Source of the DNA: Sporosarcina koreensis
GTDB taxonomy: Bacteria; Bacillota; Bacilli; Bacillales_A; Planococcaceae
Assembly: GCF_000826145.2 (NCBI RefSeq)
Contig: NZ_LN651335.1
Location: 310,001 to 374,000 of the forward strand
DNA: 64,000 nucleotides
Direction: 5' to 3'
The number at the start of each line of letters is the position of its first letter. Position 1 is the stretch's first letter. The notes under the pieces were generated by a model. It made no database searches and was not told the DNA's origin. It was given only the letters and a program-made list of their open reading frames with translations. The translations under genes and the position numbers were made by a program. Below, piece after piece: positions 1 through 8,405 of the stretch.

Positions 1-2332
1 CAAAGAATGGAACAGCCCAGCTGACGCCGTCATAGCCGAGACCGTTGACGAAGATGAGCTCCGTCACGGAGATCGACGTGTAATACGTCAGCAGCAGGGA
101 GCCGATCATATAGAGCGGCATGATTGCGGAGCGGAACAGGATCGTCAGGACGATGAACAGACCGACGAGCATGATCGTTACCGTACGTGTGAAGTCTTTC
201 GATGAAATGTCATCGAGATCCGAGTTCATGCTGGAAATCCCGGCGAACGCTACGTCCGTCTTTTCGAACGGTGTGCCAATGACAGATGTTTTCACGCTGT
301 CTTTGATGTCATGGACCGTCTGGATCGCTTCGCGTGAATACGGATCGTTTTCCAGGATGACTTCCATGAGGATACCGGTTTCGTCACCGAATGTATAGCG
401 GTCGATGACGGGCTGGAATTCTTCTTCTTTGAGCGTGCCGGACGGGATGTAGATGCCGGTATCCCGGATGCTCGGCGTGTCACTCATGTCCTTCAGCATA
501 TCGGTCACTTCGGTGAGCCCTTTGCTGATGTCAGTCAGTCCGTTCTTCGAATCGGTGACCCCTTTCGCGAGCTGGCCGAGACCGCCGCTGAGCTGTCCGA
601 TCTGGGAGCCGGAGCCTTCGATCTGACTGGCAGCCCCGTTCAGACTGCTGGAAATCTTGCCGAGCTCCCCGCTGAGAGCATTCAGTCCGCCCGCAGCCTG
701 TGCAGCCGGCATACCTTGCGACAAGCCGCCGGCAATCTGGCCGAGCTGGGCGTTGATCTGCCCGATACCTTGGGCGGCCTGGCGCAGACCTGCGCCGCCT
801 GAGGAGGCCTCCGAGCCGGATGGCAGCTGACTGGCCGCATCGTTCAGTCCGCCTTCGACTTGCCCAAGGCCGTCCTGCACTTGCTTGATGCCGTCATTGG
901 CATCGTTCAGGCCGTCTGCAATCAGACCGAGCTGATGATCGACATCGAGGTCCTCGATCTGTTCGCCTGTCGGGCGGGTGATCGTCCGGACGGATTTGAC
1001 GCCGTCGACTTTTTCCAAGTTGCGGCTGATTGTCTCGAGATAGGGAACGTCTTTCTCATCGACAATGGAACTGTCATCTTTCAGGATGACCTGGACAGGA
1101 AGGGAGTCCCCTTTCCCGAATCCTTCTGAAATGAGGTTCAGCCCTTTGACGGACTCTTTCGACTGGTCGATTTCGTCCACTGTGTTAAAGGAAAGATCGT
1201 TGTCGTACGTCAGCAGCAATGGCACAGTGATGATTGCAACGATTGCCATCGACAGCAAAGGCCGTGCAACGGACAGCTTGCTGAAGCCGATCCACAGTTT
1301 GCTGTCATTGTGGGCTGTCGCTTGTTTCGACGGCCAGAACAATTTGTCTTTCAGCAGCATCATGAACAGCGGGACGACCGTGAACAGCACAAGGATCAAG
1401 ACGGCGATCCCGACGGCGACCGCGACAGCGGATTTGAAGATCGGGAAGTCGGCGAAGCCGATAGCTGCAAACCCGATGAACACGGCAAGTGAACTGATGA
1501 TCAGCGTCCGGCCGGCAGTTTTGTACGTATTGACGATCGCTTCCGTGATTTCATGCCCTTCGATGAGCTCTTCCTTGTACCGGCTCAGGAGCAGGATACA
1601 ATAGTCGGTTCCGAGCCCGAACAGGATCGCGACCAGGAAGATCTGCGTATAGTTCGAAACCGGGAAGCCGAACCAGTCGACGAAGAACGCAACGAGTGAT
1701 TGGCTGAGCAGGTAGGTGATCCCGACAGCGATGAGCGGAACGATCGGTGTCACGATCGAGCGGAACACGATCAGCAGCAGCGCGAAGATGAGGACGACTG
1801 TGATGACTTCGGTCTTCTTCAGTCCTTCCTGCGCGCTGTCGTTGACGTCGTTATTGATGATCGCTTCCCCGGTCAGGTAGACTGTCGTGTCCTTTGGAAG
1901 GATCTCCGACCGGATTTTATCGCTCAGGTCGATGATCTCTTCATCGGTTCCGTCAACTGTGATCGGGACGAGGACCGTTTTGCGGTCTTCGGACACGAGC
2001 TGTTCTTCAACTTCCTTGCTTTCGAACGGCTCCATCACATCTGTGACGGGTTTTCCGAGATCTGCAATTTCTTTGGCGGTATCACGGATCGAGTCTTTGT
2101 CTTTATCCGTGATCGCTTTGTCATAGTCATAGACGAGCGAAAGGGTGTCTTCCGACGCGCCCGCCTTCTCCAGGATATCCGCCGCTTTCTGGGAATCGGC
2201 ATCCTTCGATAGCTGGAACGAACCGGCCTCTTCCGCCTGTTTGGCGAGGTCCGGTGCGACGAACAGCAGGCCGACGGCGAGTCCGACGAGGACGATGAAA
2301 ATCGGCCAGCGGAATTTCAAGATGGTCTTCAT
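1..2332 (-). CDS. MMPL/RND-family exporter, 3' end outside window
   Basis: Membrane transporter of the MMPL (RND-like) family, proton-motive-force-driven export of lipids or drugs across the cytoplasmic membrane. About 777 codons are visible; the C-terminus lies beyond base 1. The N-terminus is one membrane helix (about residues 5-25), then an extracytoplasmic domain, then a bundle of helices (about 190-370) with the MMPL-type segment GLGTDYCILLLSRYKEE. A second extracytoplasmic region (about residues 470-615) is rich in Gly-Leu heptads (GLGQ, GLND, GLSQ, GLTD), as in YdgH/YdfJ-like and YhgE-like proteins. The start codon overlaps the stop of the upstream MarR gene (ATGA), so the two are one operon and the exporter is probably the MarR target. 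Substrate unknown. Confidence 0.9.
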   Translation of the reverse strand, partial: MKTILKFRWPIFIVLVGLAVGLLFVAPDLAKQAEEAGSFQLSKDADSQKAADILEKAGASEDTLSLVYDYDKAITDKDKDSIRDTAKEIADLGKPVTDVMEPFESKEVEEQLVSEDRKTVLVPITVDGTDEEIIDLSDKIRSEILPKDTTVYLTGEAIINNDVNDSAQEGLKKTEVITVVLIFALLLIVFRSIVTPIVPLIAVGITYLLSQSLVAFFVDWFGFPVSNYTQIFLVAILFGLGTDYCILLLSRYKEELIEGHEITEAIVNTYKTAGRTLIISSLAVFIGFAAIGFADFPIFKSAVAVAVGIAVLILVLFTVVPLFMMLLKDKLFWPSKQATAHNDSKLWIGFSKLSVARPLLSMAIVAIITVPLLLTYDNDLSFNTVDEIDQSKESVKGLNLISEGFGKGDSLPVQVILKDDSSIVDEKDVPYLETISRNLEKVDGVKSVRTITRPTGEQIEDLDVDHQLGLIADGLNDANDGIKQVQDGLGQVEGGLNDAASQLPSGSEASSGGAGLRQAAQGIGQINAQLGQIAGGLSQGMPAAQAAGGLNALSGELGKISSSLNGAASQIEGSGSQIGQLSGGLGQLAKGVTDSKNGLTDISKGLTEVTDMLKDMSDTPSIRDTGIYIPSGTLKEEEFQPVIDRYTFGDETGILMEVILENDPYSREAIQTVHDIKDSVKTSVIGTPFEKTDVAFAGISSMNSDLDDISSKDFTRTVTIMLVGLFIVLTILFRSAIMPLYMIGSLLLTYYTSISVTELIFVNGLGYDGVSWAVPFF

Positions 2333-2787
2333 TGGTCAGTTTCCTCCATTTTCAAGATGTCCTTCACTTTCCGGAATGTCTGAACGAAGGCGCGCAGCTC
2401 ATCCTCAGAGATTTCCTTCTCGAACATCCGGGTGATCGTTTCGTTCAGTGCGCGGTTCGATGTCTCGAGGATCTCCTGCCCTTCTGCGGTCAGGCCGGCG
2501 GTTTTCGACCGCTGATCCGTCATCGACCGTTCCGTACAGACGAGCCCTTTGTCCTCGAGCTTCTTGATGCGCGCAGTGATGGCGCTCTTATGGACGCCCT
2601 GCAATTCTGCCAGCTTGCCGTTCGACAGCGGTCCGTAGGCGGCCAGCAGTTTCAGCGTCTGGATCTGTTCCGGGGAATACTCCTTCCAGACAGGTGCCTG
2701 CACGGACTTCAGGAAATGCTCAGTTCCGTAGATCATCACTTCTTCGAACAGCTCGATTGCCTCCAGCAATGTATCTTTCATCATCAT
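2329..2787 (-). CDS. MarR-family transcriptional regulator
   Basis: Winged-helix regulator of 152 residues, normal MarR length. The central region has the MarR HTH pattern (LLAAYGPLSNGKLAELQGVHKS then the wing TARIKKLEDKGLV, about residues 48-85), followed by the typical DQRSKTAGLTAEGQEIL strand-helix and a C-terminal dimerisation helix. It is the first gene of a two-gene operon with the MMPL exporter, sharing ATGA. MarR proteins usually repress their own operon and release on ligand binding; an inverted repeat lies just upstream of the start. The ligand cannot be read from sequence. Confidence 0.93.
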   Translation of the reverse strand: MMMKDTLLEAIELFEEVMIYGTEHFLKSVQAPVWKEYSPEQIQTLKLLAAYGPLSNGKLAELQGVHKSAITARIKKLEDKGLVCTERSMTDQRSKTAGLTAEGQEILETSNRALNETITRMFEKEISEDELRAFVQTFRKVKDILKMEETDQ

Positions 2788-2800
2788 CGTACACCCCCTA

Positions 2801-2817
2801 AACTGTTTACTAGTTTA
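2801..2817 (-). promoter_or_regulatory. Candidate MarR operator
   Basis: Inverted repeat AAACT-N7-AGTTT lies 14 bp upstream of the marR start, in the promoter region of the marR-MMPL operon. Position and size suit autoregulation by a MarR dimer; this is inference from location and symmetry only. Confidence 0.4.
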
Positions 2818-2912
2818 TAGGGTGAACAAGTTTCCGTCAACCCTTTCGATTCCTGCAGAAACAGCCGATTCCACAGGATATGCTACACTGATAGGAAAGG
2901 AGTGATCATGCG

Positions 2913-3107
2913 ATGGATGGAAAGAATCGAAGTGATATCCGCCCCGGTCTCCGGGTGAACGTGATTTTGAAGAAAGACCAGCGGAGCGGGGTGAAGACGG
3001 AAGGGGTTGTCAAGGATCTGCTGACGAAATCCGCGCACCATCCGCATGGCATCAAAGTGCGGCTCGAAGACGGCCAGGTCGGCAGGGTCTGCGACATATT
3101 GGAGTGA
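2913..3107 (+). CDS. ywbE: YwbE-family small protein (DUF2196)
   Basis: Small 64-residue protein matching the YwbE family almost end to end: IRPGLRVNVILKKDQRSG, GVVKDLLT, HHPHGIKVRLEDGQVGRV. These proteins are predicted to fold as a small beta barrel of unknown function. An AAGGAG ribosome binding site lies about 10 bp upstream; an earlier ATG at 2908 is out of frame. The next gene begins 14 bp after the stop with its own Shine-Dalgarno sequence, so the two are probably co-transcribed. Confidence 0.85.
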   Translation: MDGKNRSDIRPGLRVNVILKKDQRSGVKTEGVVKDLLTKSAHHPHGIKVRLEDGQVGRVCDILE

Positions 3108-3121
3108 AGGGAGGCAGTCCG

Positions 3122-4135
3122 ATGAATCCGCTTGACAGATTCCACCTGAAGCATCCGATCATCCAGGCGCCGATGGCAGGCGTGACGACAGCAGAGTTCG
3201 TTGCAGCGTGCACGGAATCGGGTATGCTCGGTTCGATTGGTGCCGGCTACCTGGACGCGGCATCGACACGGAACATCATCCGAGCGGTCCGCCAGCTGAC
3301 GGACAAGCCGTTCTCGGTCAATCTGTTCGTTCCGGATGAGCCGGTGTTCGATCAGCAGGACGTGCGCCGGGCGTATGAGGCGCTGCAGCCGATCGGCGAA
3401 CAGCTCGGCCTGCCGTTCTGGAAGGCGCCGCTGTCAGAATCGGATTTTGAAGCACAGCTCCGGGTGGTCCTGGAAGAGAAGCCGGCCGTCTGTTCATTCA
3501 CCTTCGGTCTGCCGTCATTGGAAACCGTGCACGAGCTTCGGCATGCCGGCATCCTGGCGGTTGGTACGGCGACGACGGCCGAAGAAGCGGCAGCCGCCGA
3601 GAGGATCGGGATGGATATGGTAGTGCTGCAAGGCTCGGAGGCAGGCGGTCATCGGGGTTCCTTCCAGCCGGATGGCCCCCTCGTTCCGCTCGATGATCTG
3701 CTGGACGAATCGGTGCGGCGGCTCGGTATCCCGCTGGTGGCAGCAGGCGGCATCATGTCTGCGAGCCGGATGCGGGAATTGCTCGGAGCCGGCGCGTCCG
3801 CCGTCCAGATCGGCACGGCGCTGCTCGCGGCGGATGAAAGCGGTGCTGCGTCCGCTTATAAGCAGACGATCCTGGACGCAACGGACGACCGGACTGTGAT
3901 CACACCGGTCTTTTCGGGCCGGCCGGCGCGCGGTATCCGGAATGCTATCATCGATCGGATGCAAAGGATGCCGATTGCGCCGTACCCGATCCAGAACGAC
4001 CTGACGAAACGGCTTCGGAAAGAAGCGGCCAATCTGGAGAATGCAGACTATTTGTCCTTGTGGGCGGGAACAGGTGCTGCACAGGCGGGCGGCGGAACGG
4101 TTGCCGAGATTCTGGACCGGTTTTTGGAAAGCTGA
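3122..4135 (+). CDS. Nitronate monooxygenase (2-nitropropane dioxygenase family)
   Basis: FMN-dependent TIM-barrel enzyme of 337 residues that oxidises nitronates. Family signatures: N-terminal HPIIQAPMAGVTTAEFVAA, QGSEAGGHRG (phosphate/FMN binding region with the conserved His), PLVAAGGIMSA, and GASAVQIGTALL. I start at ATG 3122 because AAGGGAGG sits 6-10 bp upstream; an in-frame GTG at 3104 overlaps the ywbE stop and has no ribosome binding site. A possible terminator follows at once. Confidence 0.9.
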   Translation: MNPLDRFHLKHPIIQAPMAGVTTAEFVAACTESGMLGSIGAGYLDAASTRNIIRAVRQLTDKPFSVNLFVPDEPVFDQQDVRRAYEALQPIGEQLGLPFWKAPLSESDFEAQLRVVLEEKPAVCSFTFGLPSLETVHELRHAGILAVGTATTAEEAAAAERIGMDMVVLQGSEAGGHRGSFQPDGPLVPLDDLLDESVRRLGIPLVAAGGIMSASRMRELLGAGASAVQIGTALLAADESGAASAYKQTILDATDDRTVITPVFSGRPARGIRNAIIDRMQRMPIAPYPIQNDLTKRLRKEAANLENADYLSLWAGTGAAQAGGGTVAEILDRFLES

Positions 4136-4165
4136 AAGGGAAGCGCTTTGCGTTTCCCTCTTTTA
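4136..4165 (+). terminator. Possible terminator after the nitronate monooxygenase gene
   Basis: AGGGAA/TTCCCT stem with an 11-base loop followed by CTTTTAAA, directly after the stop codon. The stem is short. Confidence 0.5.
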
Positions 4166-4189
4166 AAGTGACTGAATTCATTCTATAAT
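4162..4189 (+). promoter_or_regulatory. Promoter of the lytS-like operon
   Basis: Perfect TATAAT (4184-4189) 16 bp after a weak TTTAAA -35, about 30 bp upstream of the sensor kinase start. Confidence 0.5.
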
Positions 4190-4218
4190 CAGATGAAAAG
4201 GGAAGGGGGGCGGCCGCT

Positions 4219-5967
4219 ATGCTGGACCTGCTGATCATCATGCTGGAGCGGGTCGGGACGATTGTTGCGGTGGCATTCATCCTGACTCGGTTCCGGTTTT
4301 TCAAACAGCTCATTCACCAGGATACGCTGACACGGCGTCAGTCGGTGAATGCTATTTTGTTTTTTGGGGCATTCGGGGTGATCGGCACGTATCTCGGAGT
4401 GGCGTTCAGCACGCAGACCCTGCATTTCAACAGCATGTCCATGAATCTCTCGGGGGATGAGGCCATCGCGAATTCGCGCGTCATCGGCATTGTGGTCGCC
4501 GGTTTGCTGGGTGGCTGGCGGCTGGGTCTCGGGGCCGGACTGATTGCGGGTCTCCACCGGATGACGCTCGGCGGATTCACGGCGTTCTCTTGTGGGTTTT
4601 CAACAATCTTATCCGGTATTCTTGCCGGCTTTTTCTATCGGAAAGGCAAGACGGTGCATCCCGTCATGGCGTTCGCCATCGGTGCACTGGCGGAAGCGAT
4701 GCAGATGGGGCTGATTTTGGTCCTTTCCAAGCCGTTCACGGAGAGCTGGGCGCTTGTGAAGACGATCGGCCTGCCGATGATCCTTGCAAACGGACTTGGC
4801 ACTGCCATCTTCCTGCTGATCGTCTACAACGTGCTGAGCGATCAGGACAAGGCGACCGCATTACAGGCGCAGAAGACGCTCCGCATCGCCAATCAGACGC
4901 TTGCGCATCTGCGGCAGGGGATGACAGCGGCGACATGCGACGCTGTGTGCCGGATCCTGTACAGGGAACTGGAGCCAAGCGCAGTGGCAATGACGAACCA
5001 GTCCGAAATCCTGGCGCATGTAGGTGTGGCGAGCGATCATCATCAGCCGCACAGCCCGATCCAGACGACGATCACGAAGGAAGTGCTGCAGCACGGCCGC
5101 CGTGTCACAGCGGATGACGGGGCGATCCACTGCATCGAAGCGCACTGTCCGCTCGGCGCTGCTGTCATTGCGCCGCTCAAGCAGCGCGATGAAGTGGTCG
5201 GGACCCTGAAACTCTATTATCCATCGGAGAAGGCGATCACGGATGTGACGATCGAACTGATCGACGGGCTCAGCTCGCTGCTGAGCGACCAGCTCGAGAT
5301 CGCAGCCGCAGGACGGGCGCACGAACTCGCGAAAGATGCGGAAATCAAAGCGCTGCAGGCACAGATCAGTCCGCATTTCTTCTTCAATTCCCTGAATGTC
5401 ATCATTTCGCTGATCCGGACCGATCCGGACCAGGCGCGCCAGCTTCTCATGTCGCTGTCAAAGTTCCTGCGGCAGAACGTTGAAGGGACAACGGCGATGC
5501 GTGTGACGCTCGAACAAGAACTGGCCCATGTCCAGGCCTACCTGCAGATCGAGCAGGCGCGGTTCGTCGACAAACTGACGGTGGAGCTCGACGTCGATCC
5601 ATCCGTACTGTCGCAGCTGATCCCTCCGCTGACGCTTCAGCCGATCGTCGAGAACGCTGTCAAGCATGGCATCGCCGATATGGCGAGCGGCAGTGTGGTG
5701 ACCGTCTCGATCGGATTGGAGGAAGGGGAGACCGTGATCACGGTCCGGGACAACGGCAAGGGGATTGCGGAAGAACGGCTGCCGCTTCTTGGCGAGGAAC
5801 CTGTCGAATCGGCTACCGGAACAGGGATGGGCCTCTATAATGTCCACCGCCGTCTCGTCATGTCGTTCGGCAGCGAAGCGGGCCTCCGGTTCGGGGTCCC
5901 TGAAGGGGAAGGGACGGCTGTCCGGTTCCGCATCCCCCAGACAGCGAAAGAGGAGGTGCACGTATGA
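4219..5967 (+). CDS. LytS/BtsS-type sensor histidine kinase
   Basis: Membrane sensor kinase of 582 residues. It has the 5TM-Lyt domain (about residues 1-200), a GAF-like region (about 220-350), a HisKA_5 phosphoacceptor segment (QISPHFFFNSLN, about 390-401) and a HATPase_c domain with NAVKHG, DNGKGI and GTGMGLYNV boxes. In the membrane domain Arg87, Arg114, Cys125 and Ser128 fall at spacings 27, 11 and 3. These equal the spacings of R72, R99, C110 and S113 that I recall for pyruvate binding in E. coli BtsS. The gene overlaps the response regulator by 4 bp and sits upstream of a CstA-type transporter, so pyruvate or a related small acid is the likely signal. Autolysis control (LytS) is the alternative. 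Confidence 0.93.
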   Translation: MLDLLIIMLERVGTIVAVAFILTRFRFFKQLIHQDTLTRRQSVNAILFFGAFGVIGTYLGVAFSTQTLHFNSMSMNLSGDEAIANSRVIGIVVAGLLGGWRLGLGAGLIAGLHRMTLGGFTAFSCGFSTILSGILAGFFYRKGKTVHPVMAFAIGALAEAMQMGLILVLSKPFTESWALVKTIGLPMILANGLGTAIFLLIVYNVLSDQDKATALQAQKTLRIANQTLAHLRQGMTAATCDAVCRILYRELEPSAVAMTNQSEILAHVGVASDHHQPHSPIQTTITKEVLQHGRRVTADDGAIHCIEAHCPLGAAVIAPLKQRDEVVGTLKLYYPSEKAITDVTIELIDGLSSLLSDQLEIAAAGRAHELAKDAEIKALQAQISPHFFFNSLNVIISLIRTDPDQARQLLMSLSKFLRQNVEGTTAMRVTLEQELAHVQAYLQIEQARFVDKLTVELDVDPSVLSQLIPPLTLQPIVENAVKHGIADMASGSVVTVSIGLEEGETVITVRDNGKGIAEERLPLLGEEPVESATGTGMGLYNVHRRLVMSFGSEAGLRFGVPEGEGTAVRFRIPQTAKEEVHV

Positions 5968-6689
5968 GTATCCGGATTCTTGTGGTGGATGACGAACGCT
6001 ACGCCCGGGAGGAACTCATCTATTTGCTCGGACGCCATCCGGACGTTGAAATCGTCGGAGAAGCGGACTCGGGCGATGCGGCGATCTTGAAAACGATCGA
6101 GTTGCAGCCCGATGTCCTGTTCCTCGACGTCGAGATGCCGAAGATGAACGGCCTCGAAGCGGCAAAAGTTGCAAACGGTCTTAAGCATCCGCCGTATCTT
6201 GTGTTCGCGACCGCCTATCCCCAGTTCGCAGCGGACGCCTTCCGTGTGGATGCGGTCGACTATCTGCTGAAACCGTACGAAGAGGAACAGCTCGCCCAGA
6301 CCCTCACACGGATCCGCGCAAAGCGGCCGGCAGGCGGGAAAGCACCGGCCAGGCAGCCGCTCGGCCGGCTCGCTGTTGAGCGGGAGGGGGAAATCGAGTA
6401 CGTGCCGATCCCTGACATCCTGTACGTCAGCCGGGAAGAGAACCGGACGCGGGTCATCACGCGGACAGGGGAGCACGAAGTGAAGCTTCCGCTGAGAGAT
6501 CTGGAAGCACGTCTCGTCCCTTTCTCGTTTTTTCGCATCCATAAGAGCTTTCTGGTCAACCTTGCGCACGTCCGCCGCCTGACCCCCTGGTTCAACGGCG
6601 CTTATCAGCTTGAACTGGAAGGCCGGCCGGAACAGCTTTCCGTCAGCCGGAATTATGCCAAAGCGCTGCGGCGTAAGCTGGAAGGGTGA
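5964..6689 (+). CDS. LytTR-family response regulator
   Basis: Partner response regulator of 241 residues. The receiver domain (about 1-120) has the acidic pair Asp9/Asp10, phosphoacceptor Asp55 in VLFLDVEMP, and ATAYP/LLKPY signatures. The C-terminal LytTR DNA-binding domain (about 135-240) has IPDILYVSREENRTRV, RIHKSFLVNLAHV and LSVSRNYAKALRRKL. ATGA overlap with the kinase shows translational coupling. LytTR proteins bind pairs of 9-bp direct repeats; such a pair lies 7 bp after this gene and upstream of cstA. Confidence 0.95.
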   Translation: MSIRILVVDDERYAREELIYLLGRHPDVEIVGEADSGDAAILKTIELQPDVLFLDVEMPKMNGLEAAKVANGLKHPPYLVFATAYPQFAADAFRVDAVDYLLKPYEEEQLAQTLTRIRAKRPAGGKAPARQPLGRLAVEREGEIEYVPIPDILYVSREENRTRVITRTGEHEVKLPLRDLEARLVPFSFFRIHKSFLVNLAHVRRLTPWFNGAYQLELEGRPEQLSVSRNYAKALRRKLEG

Positions 6690-6695
6690 CAAGCT

Positions 6696-6725
6696 GCACG
6701 TCAGTACGGAGATCCGGCACGTCAG
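6696..6725 (+). promoter_or_regulatory. LytTR-type direct repeat upstream of cstA
   Basis: Perfect 9-bp direct repeat GCACGTCAG at 6696-6704 and 6717-6725, start-to-start 21 bp (12-bp gap). LytTR regulators bind 9-bp direct repeats separated by 12-13 bp on one DNA face. It lies about 55 bp upstream of the cstA -10. Confidence 0.65.
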
Positions 6726-6756
6726 AAGGAAGAAACGACATGATATCCCCGGAATG

Positions 6757-6785
6757 GCCAATTGTTAGAATAGTTGTTTTATAAT
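6757..6785 (+). promoter_or_regulatory. Promoter of cstA
   Basis: Perfect TATAAT at 6780-6785 with no recognisable -35 (GCCAAT at the 17-bp spacing), 37 bp upstream of the start. A good -10 with a poor -35 fits an activator-dependent promoter. Confidence 0.55.
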
Positions 6786-6822
6786 CAAGGAAGACTTCTG
6801 ACAGAGAAAGGACGGGGGATAT

Positions 6823-8304
6823 ATGTATACGTTTCTATTTGGGGTGGCATTGCTGATTGTCGGGTATTTCACGTACGGTAAGTTTGTGGAGCGGGTGTTC
6901 GGCGTGAAAGAAGAACGGCAGACACCTGCGTTTGCGAATCAGGACGGCGTCGATTACGTGCCGATGAATACGAAGAAGAACTCATTGATCCAATTGCTGA
7001 ACATTGCGGGGGTCGGCCCGATTTTCGGTCCGATCATGGGAGCGCTGTACGGTCCGGTCGCATTCCTCTGGATCGTGCTCGGTGCAATCTTTGCGGGCGC
7101 AGTGCATGACTACCTGACCGGGATGATCTCCATCCGGAACCGCGGGGCACACTTGCCGGAGCTTGCAGGCAAGTTCCTCGGGAAATTCATGAAGCACCTT
7201 GTAAACGCTTTCGCCATTTTACTTCTCCTGCTGGTCGGAACGGTGTTCGTCTCGGCACCTGCAGGCCTCCTGTACAACCTGATGAACGGCTGGATGGCGA
7301 TGGGTCTCATCGTTGCAGCGATCTTCATCTATTACATCTTGGCGACGCTGCTGCCGATCGATAAGATCATCGGCCGGTTCTATCCGATCTTCGGCCTGCT
7401 GCTGATCATCAGTGCGCTGGGTGTCGGCGGCGGCATGCTCATCAAAGGGGCGCCGATCCCTGAACTGTCTTTGACGAACCTGCACCCGGATAACATTCCC
7501 ATCTTCCCGCTGCTGTTCCTGACGATCTCATGCGGCGCACTGTCCGGATTCCACGCGACCCAGACGCCGATCATCTCTCGGACGACTCAGCGTGAGAAAC
7601 AAGGCCGCAAGATCTTCTACGGCATGATGATCGCAGAAGGGGTCATCGCAATGATCTGGGCAGCGGCCGGCATGGCGCTGTTCAATGGTCCGGTCGGTCT
7701 GAACGAACTGCTCGCTGCAGGCGGTCCTGCCATGATCGTCAGTGAAGCTTCTACACTCATGCTCGGCGCGGTCGGCGGAACCCTCGCCATTCTCGGTGTC
7801 ATCATCCTGCCGATTACATCCGGCGATACGGCGTTCCGCAGTGCCCGTATGATTATCGCGGATTACTTCAAGTTCCCGCAGCTGAAGGTCATGAGCCGGC
7901 TCTGGATCGCCTTGCCGCTGTTCGCCGTTTCGATCGCACTGACATTCGTCGATTTCAATATCCTCTGGCGCTACTTCTCGTGGGCGAACCAGTCCACGGC
8001 TGTCATCGCCCTGTTCGTCGCTGCGACGTATCTGTTCATCGCCGGGAAGAATTACTGGATAGCACTTGTGCCCGGTACGTTCATGCTGATGGCGACGACG
8101 ACATATATCCTGAATGCGCCGATCGGGTTCCGGCTGCCGATGGAAGTGTCGCTGATCGGGGCGAGTGTCATCTCGATCTTCCTCGTTGCGCTGTTCTTCT
8201 ATTCCGCGGTGAAAGCAAAGCGTGCTCAAGTGCCGCTTGAAGTGGACGCCCCGGATTGGGATGACGCCATCGCAAGTGCAGCCACAGCAGCAACTCCTGA
8301 ATAA
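6823..8304 (+). CDS. cstA: CstA-family pyruvate/peptide transporter
   Basis: Polytopic membrane protein of 493 residues of the CstA/BtsT family, which takes up pyruvate (BtsT, CstA in E. coli) and possibly peptides. Signatures: AGVGPIFGPIMGALYG, FAGAVHDYLTGMISIRN, SCGALSGFHATQTPI and ILPITSGDTAFRSARM. It is shorter than the roughly 700-residue E. coli proteins, as expected for the compact Gram-positive form lacking the long C-terminal extension. GGGGGAT precedes the ATG. Position directly after the LytS-LytTR pair and the direct-repeat site suggests regulation by that system, as for BtsSR and btsT. Confidence 0.92.
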   Translation: MYTFLFGVALLIVGYFTYGKFVERVFGVKEERQTPAFANQDGVDYVPMNTKKNSLIQLLNIAGVGPIFGPIMGALYGPVAFLWIVLGAIFAGAVHDYLTGMISIRNRGAHLPELAGKFLGKFMKHLVNAFAILLLLLVGTVFVSAPAGLLYNLMNGWMAMGLIVAAIFIYYILATLLPIDKIIGRFYPIFGLLLIISALGVGGGMLIKGAPIPELSLTNLHPDNIPIFPLLFLTISCGALSGFHATQTPIISRTTQREKQGRKIFYGMMIAEGVIAMIWAAAGMALFNGPVGLNELLAAGGPAMIVSEASTLMLGAVGGTLAILGVIILPITSGDTAFRSARMIIADYFKFPQLKVMSRLWIALPLFAVSIALTFVDFNILWRYFSWANQSTAVIALFVAATYLFIAGKNYWIALVPGTFMLMATTTYILNAPIGFRLPMEVSLIGASVISIFLVALFFYSAVKAKRAQVPLEVDAPDWDDAIASAATAATPE

Positions 8305-8311
8305 TGGATGG

Positions 8312-8343
8312 CCTCCGGGAGGAACAATCCCGGGGGGGTTTTC
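8312..8343 (+). terminator. Terminator of cstA
   Basis: 9-bp GC-rich stem (CCTCCGGGA / TCCCGGGGG, one G-U) with a 7-base loop followed by a T run. Confidence 0.75.
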
Positions 8344-8405
8344 ATGTTCCGCTTCCGCCGGCATCCGGCCGCCCTGTATACTGGAGACAGACAGGGGGAA
8401 GCATC

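Noticed and set aside
3104..3121. GTG 3104 as start of the nitronate monooxygenase
   Set aside because: It overlaps the ywbE stop without a ribosome binding site, and the AAGGGAGG before ATG 3122 lies inside this extension.
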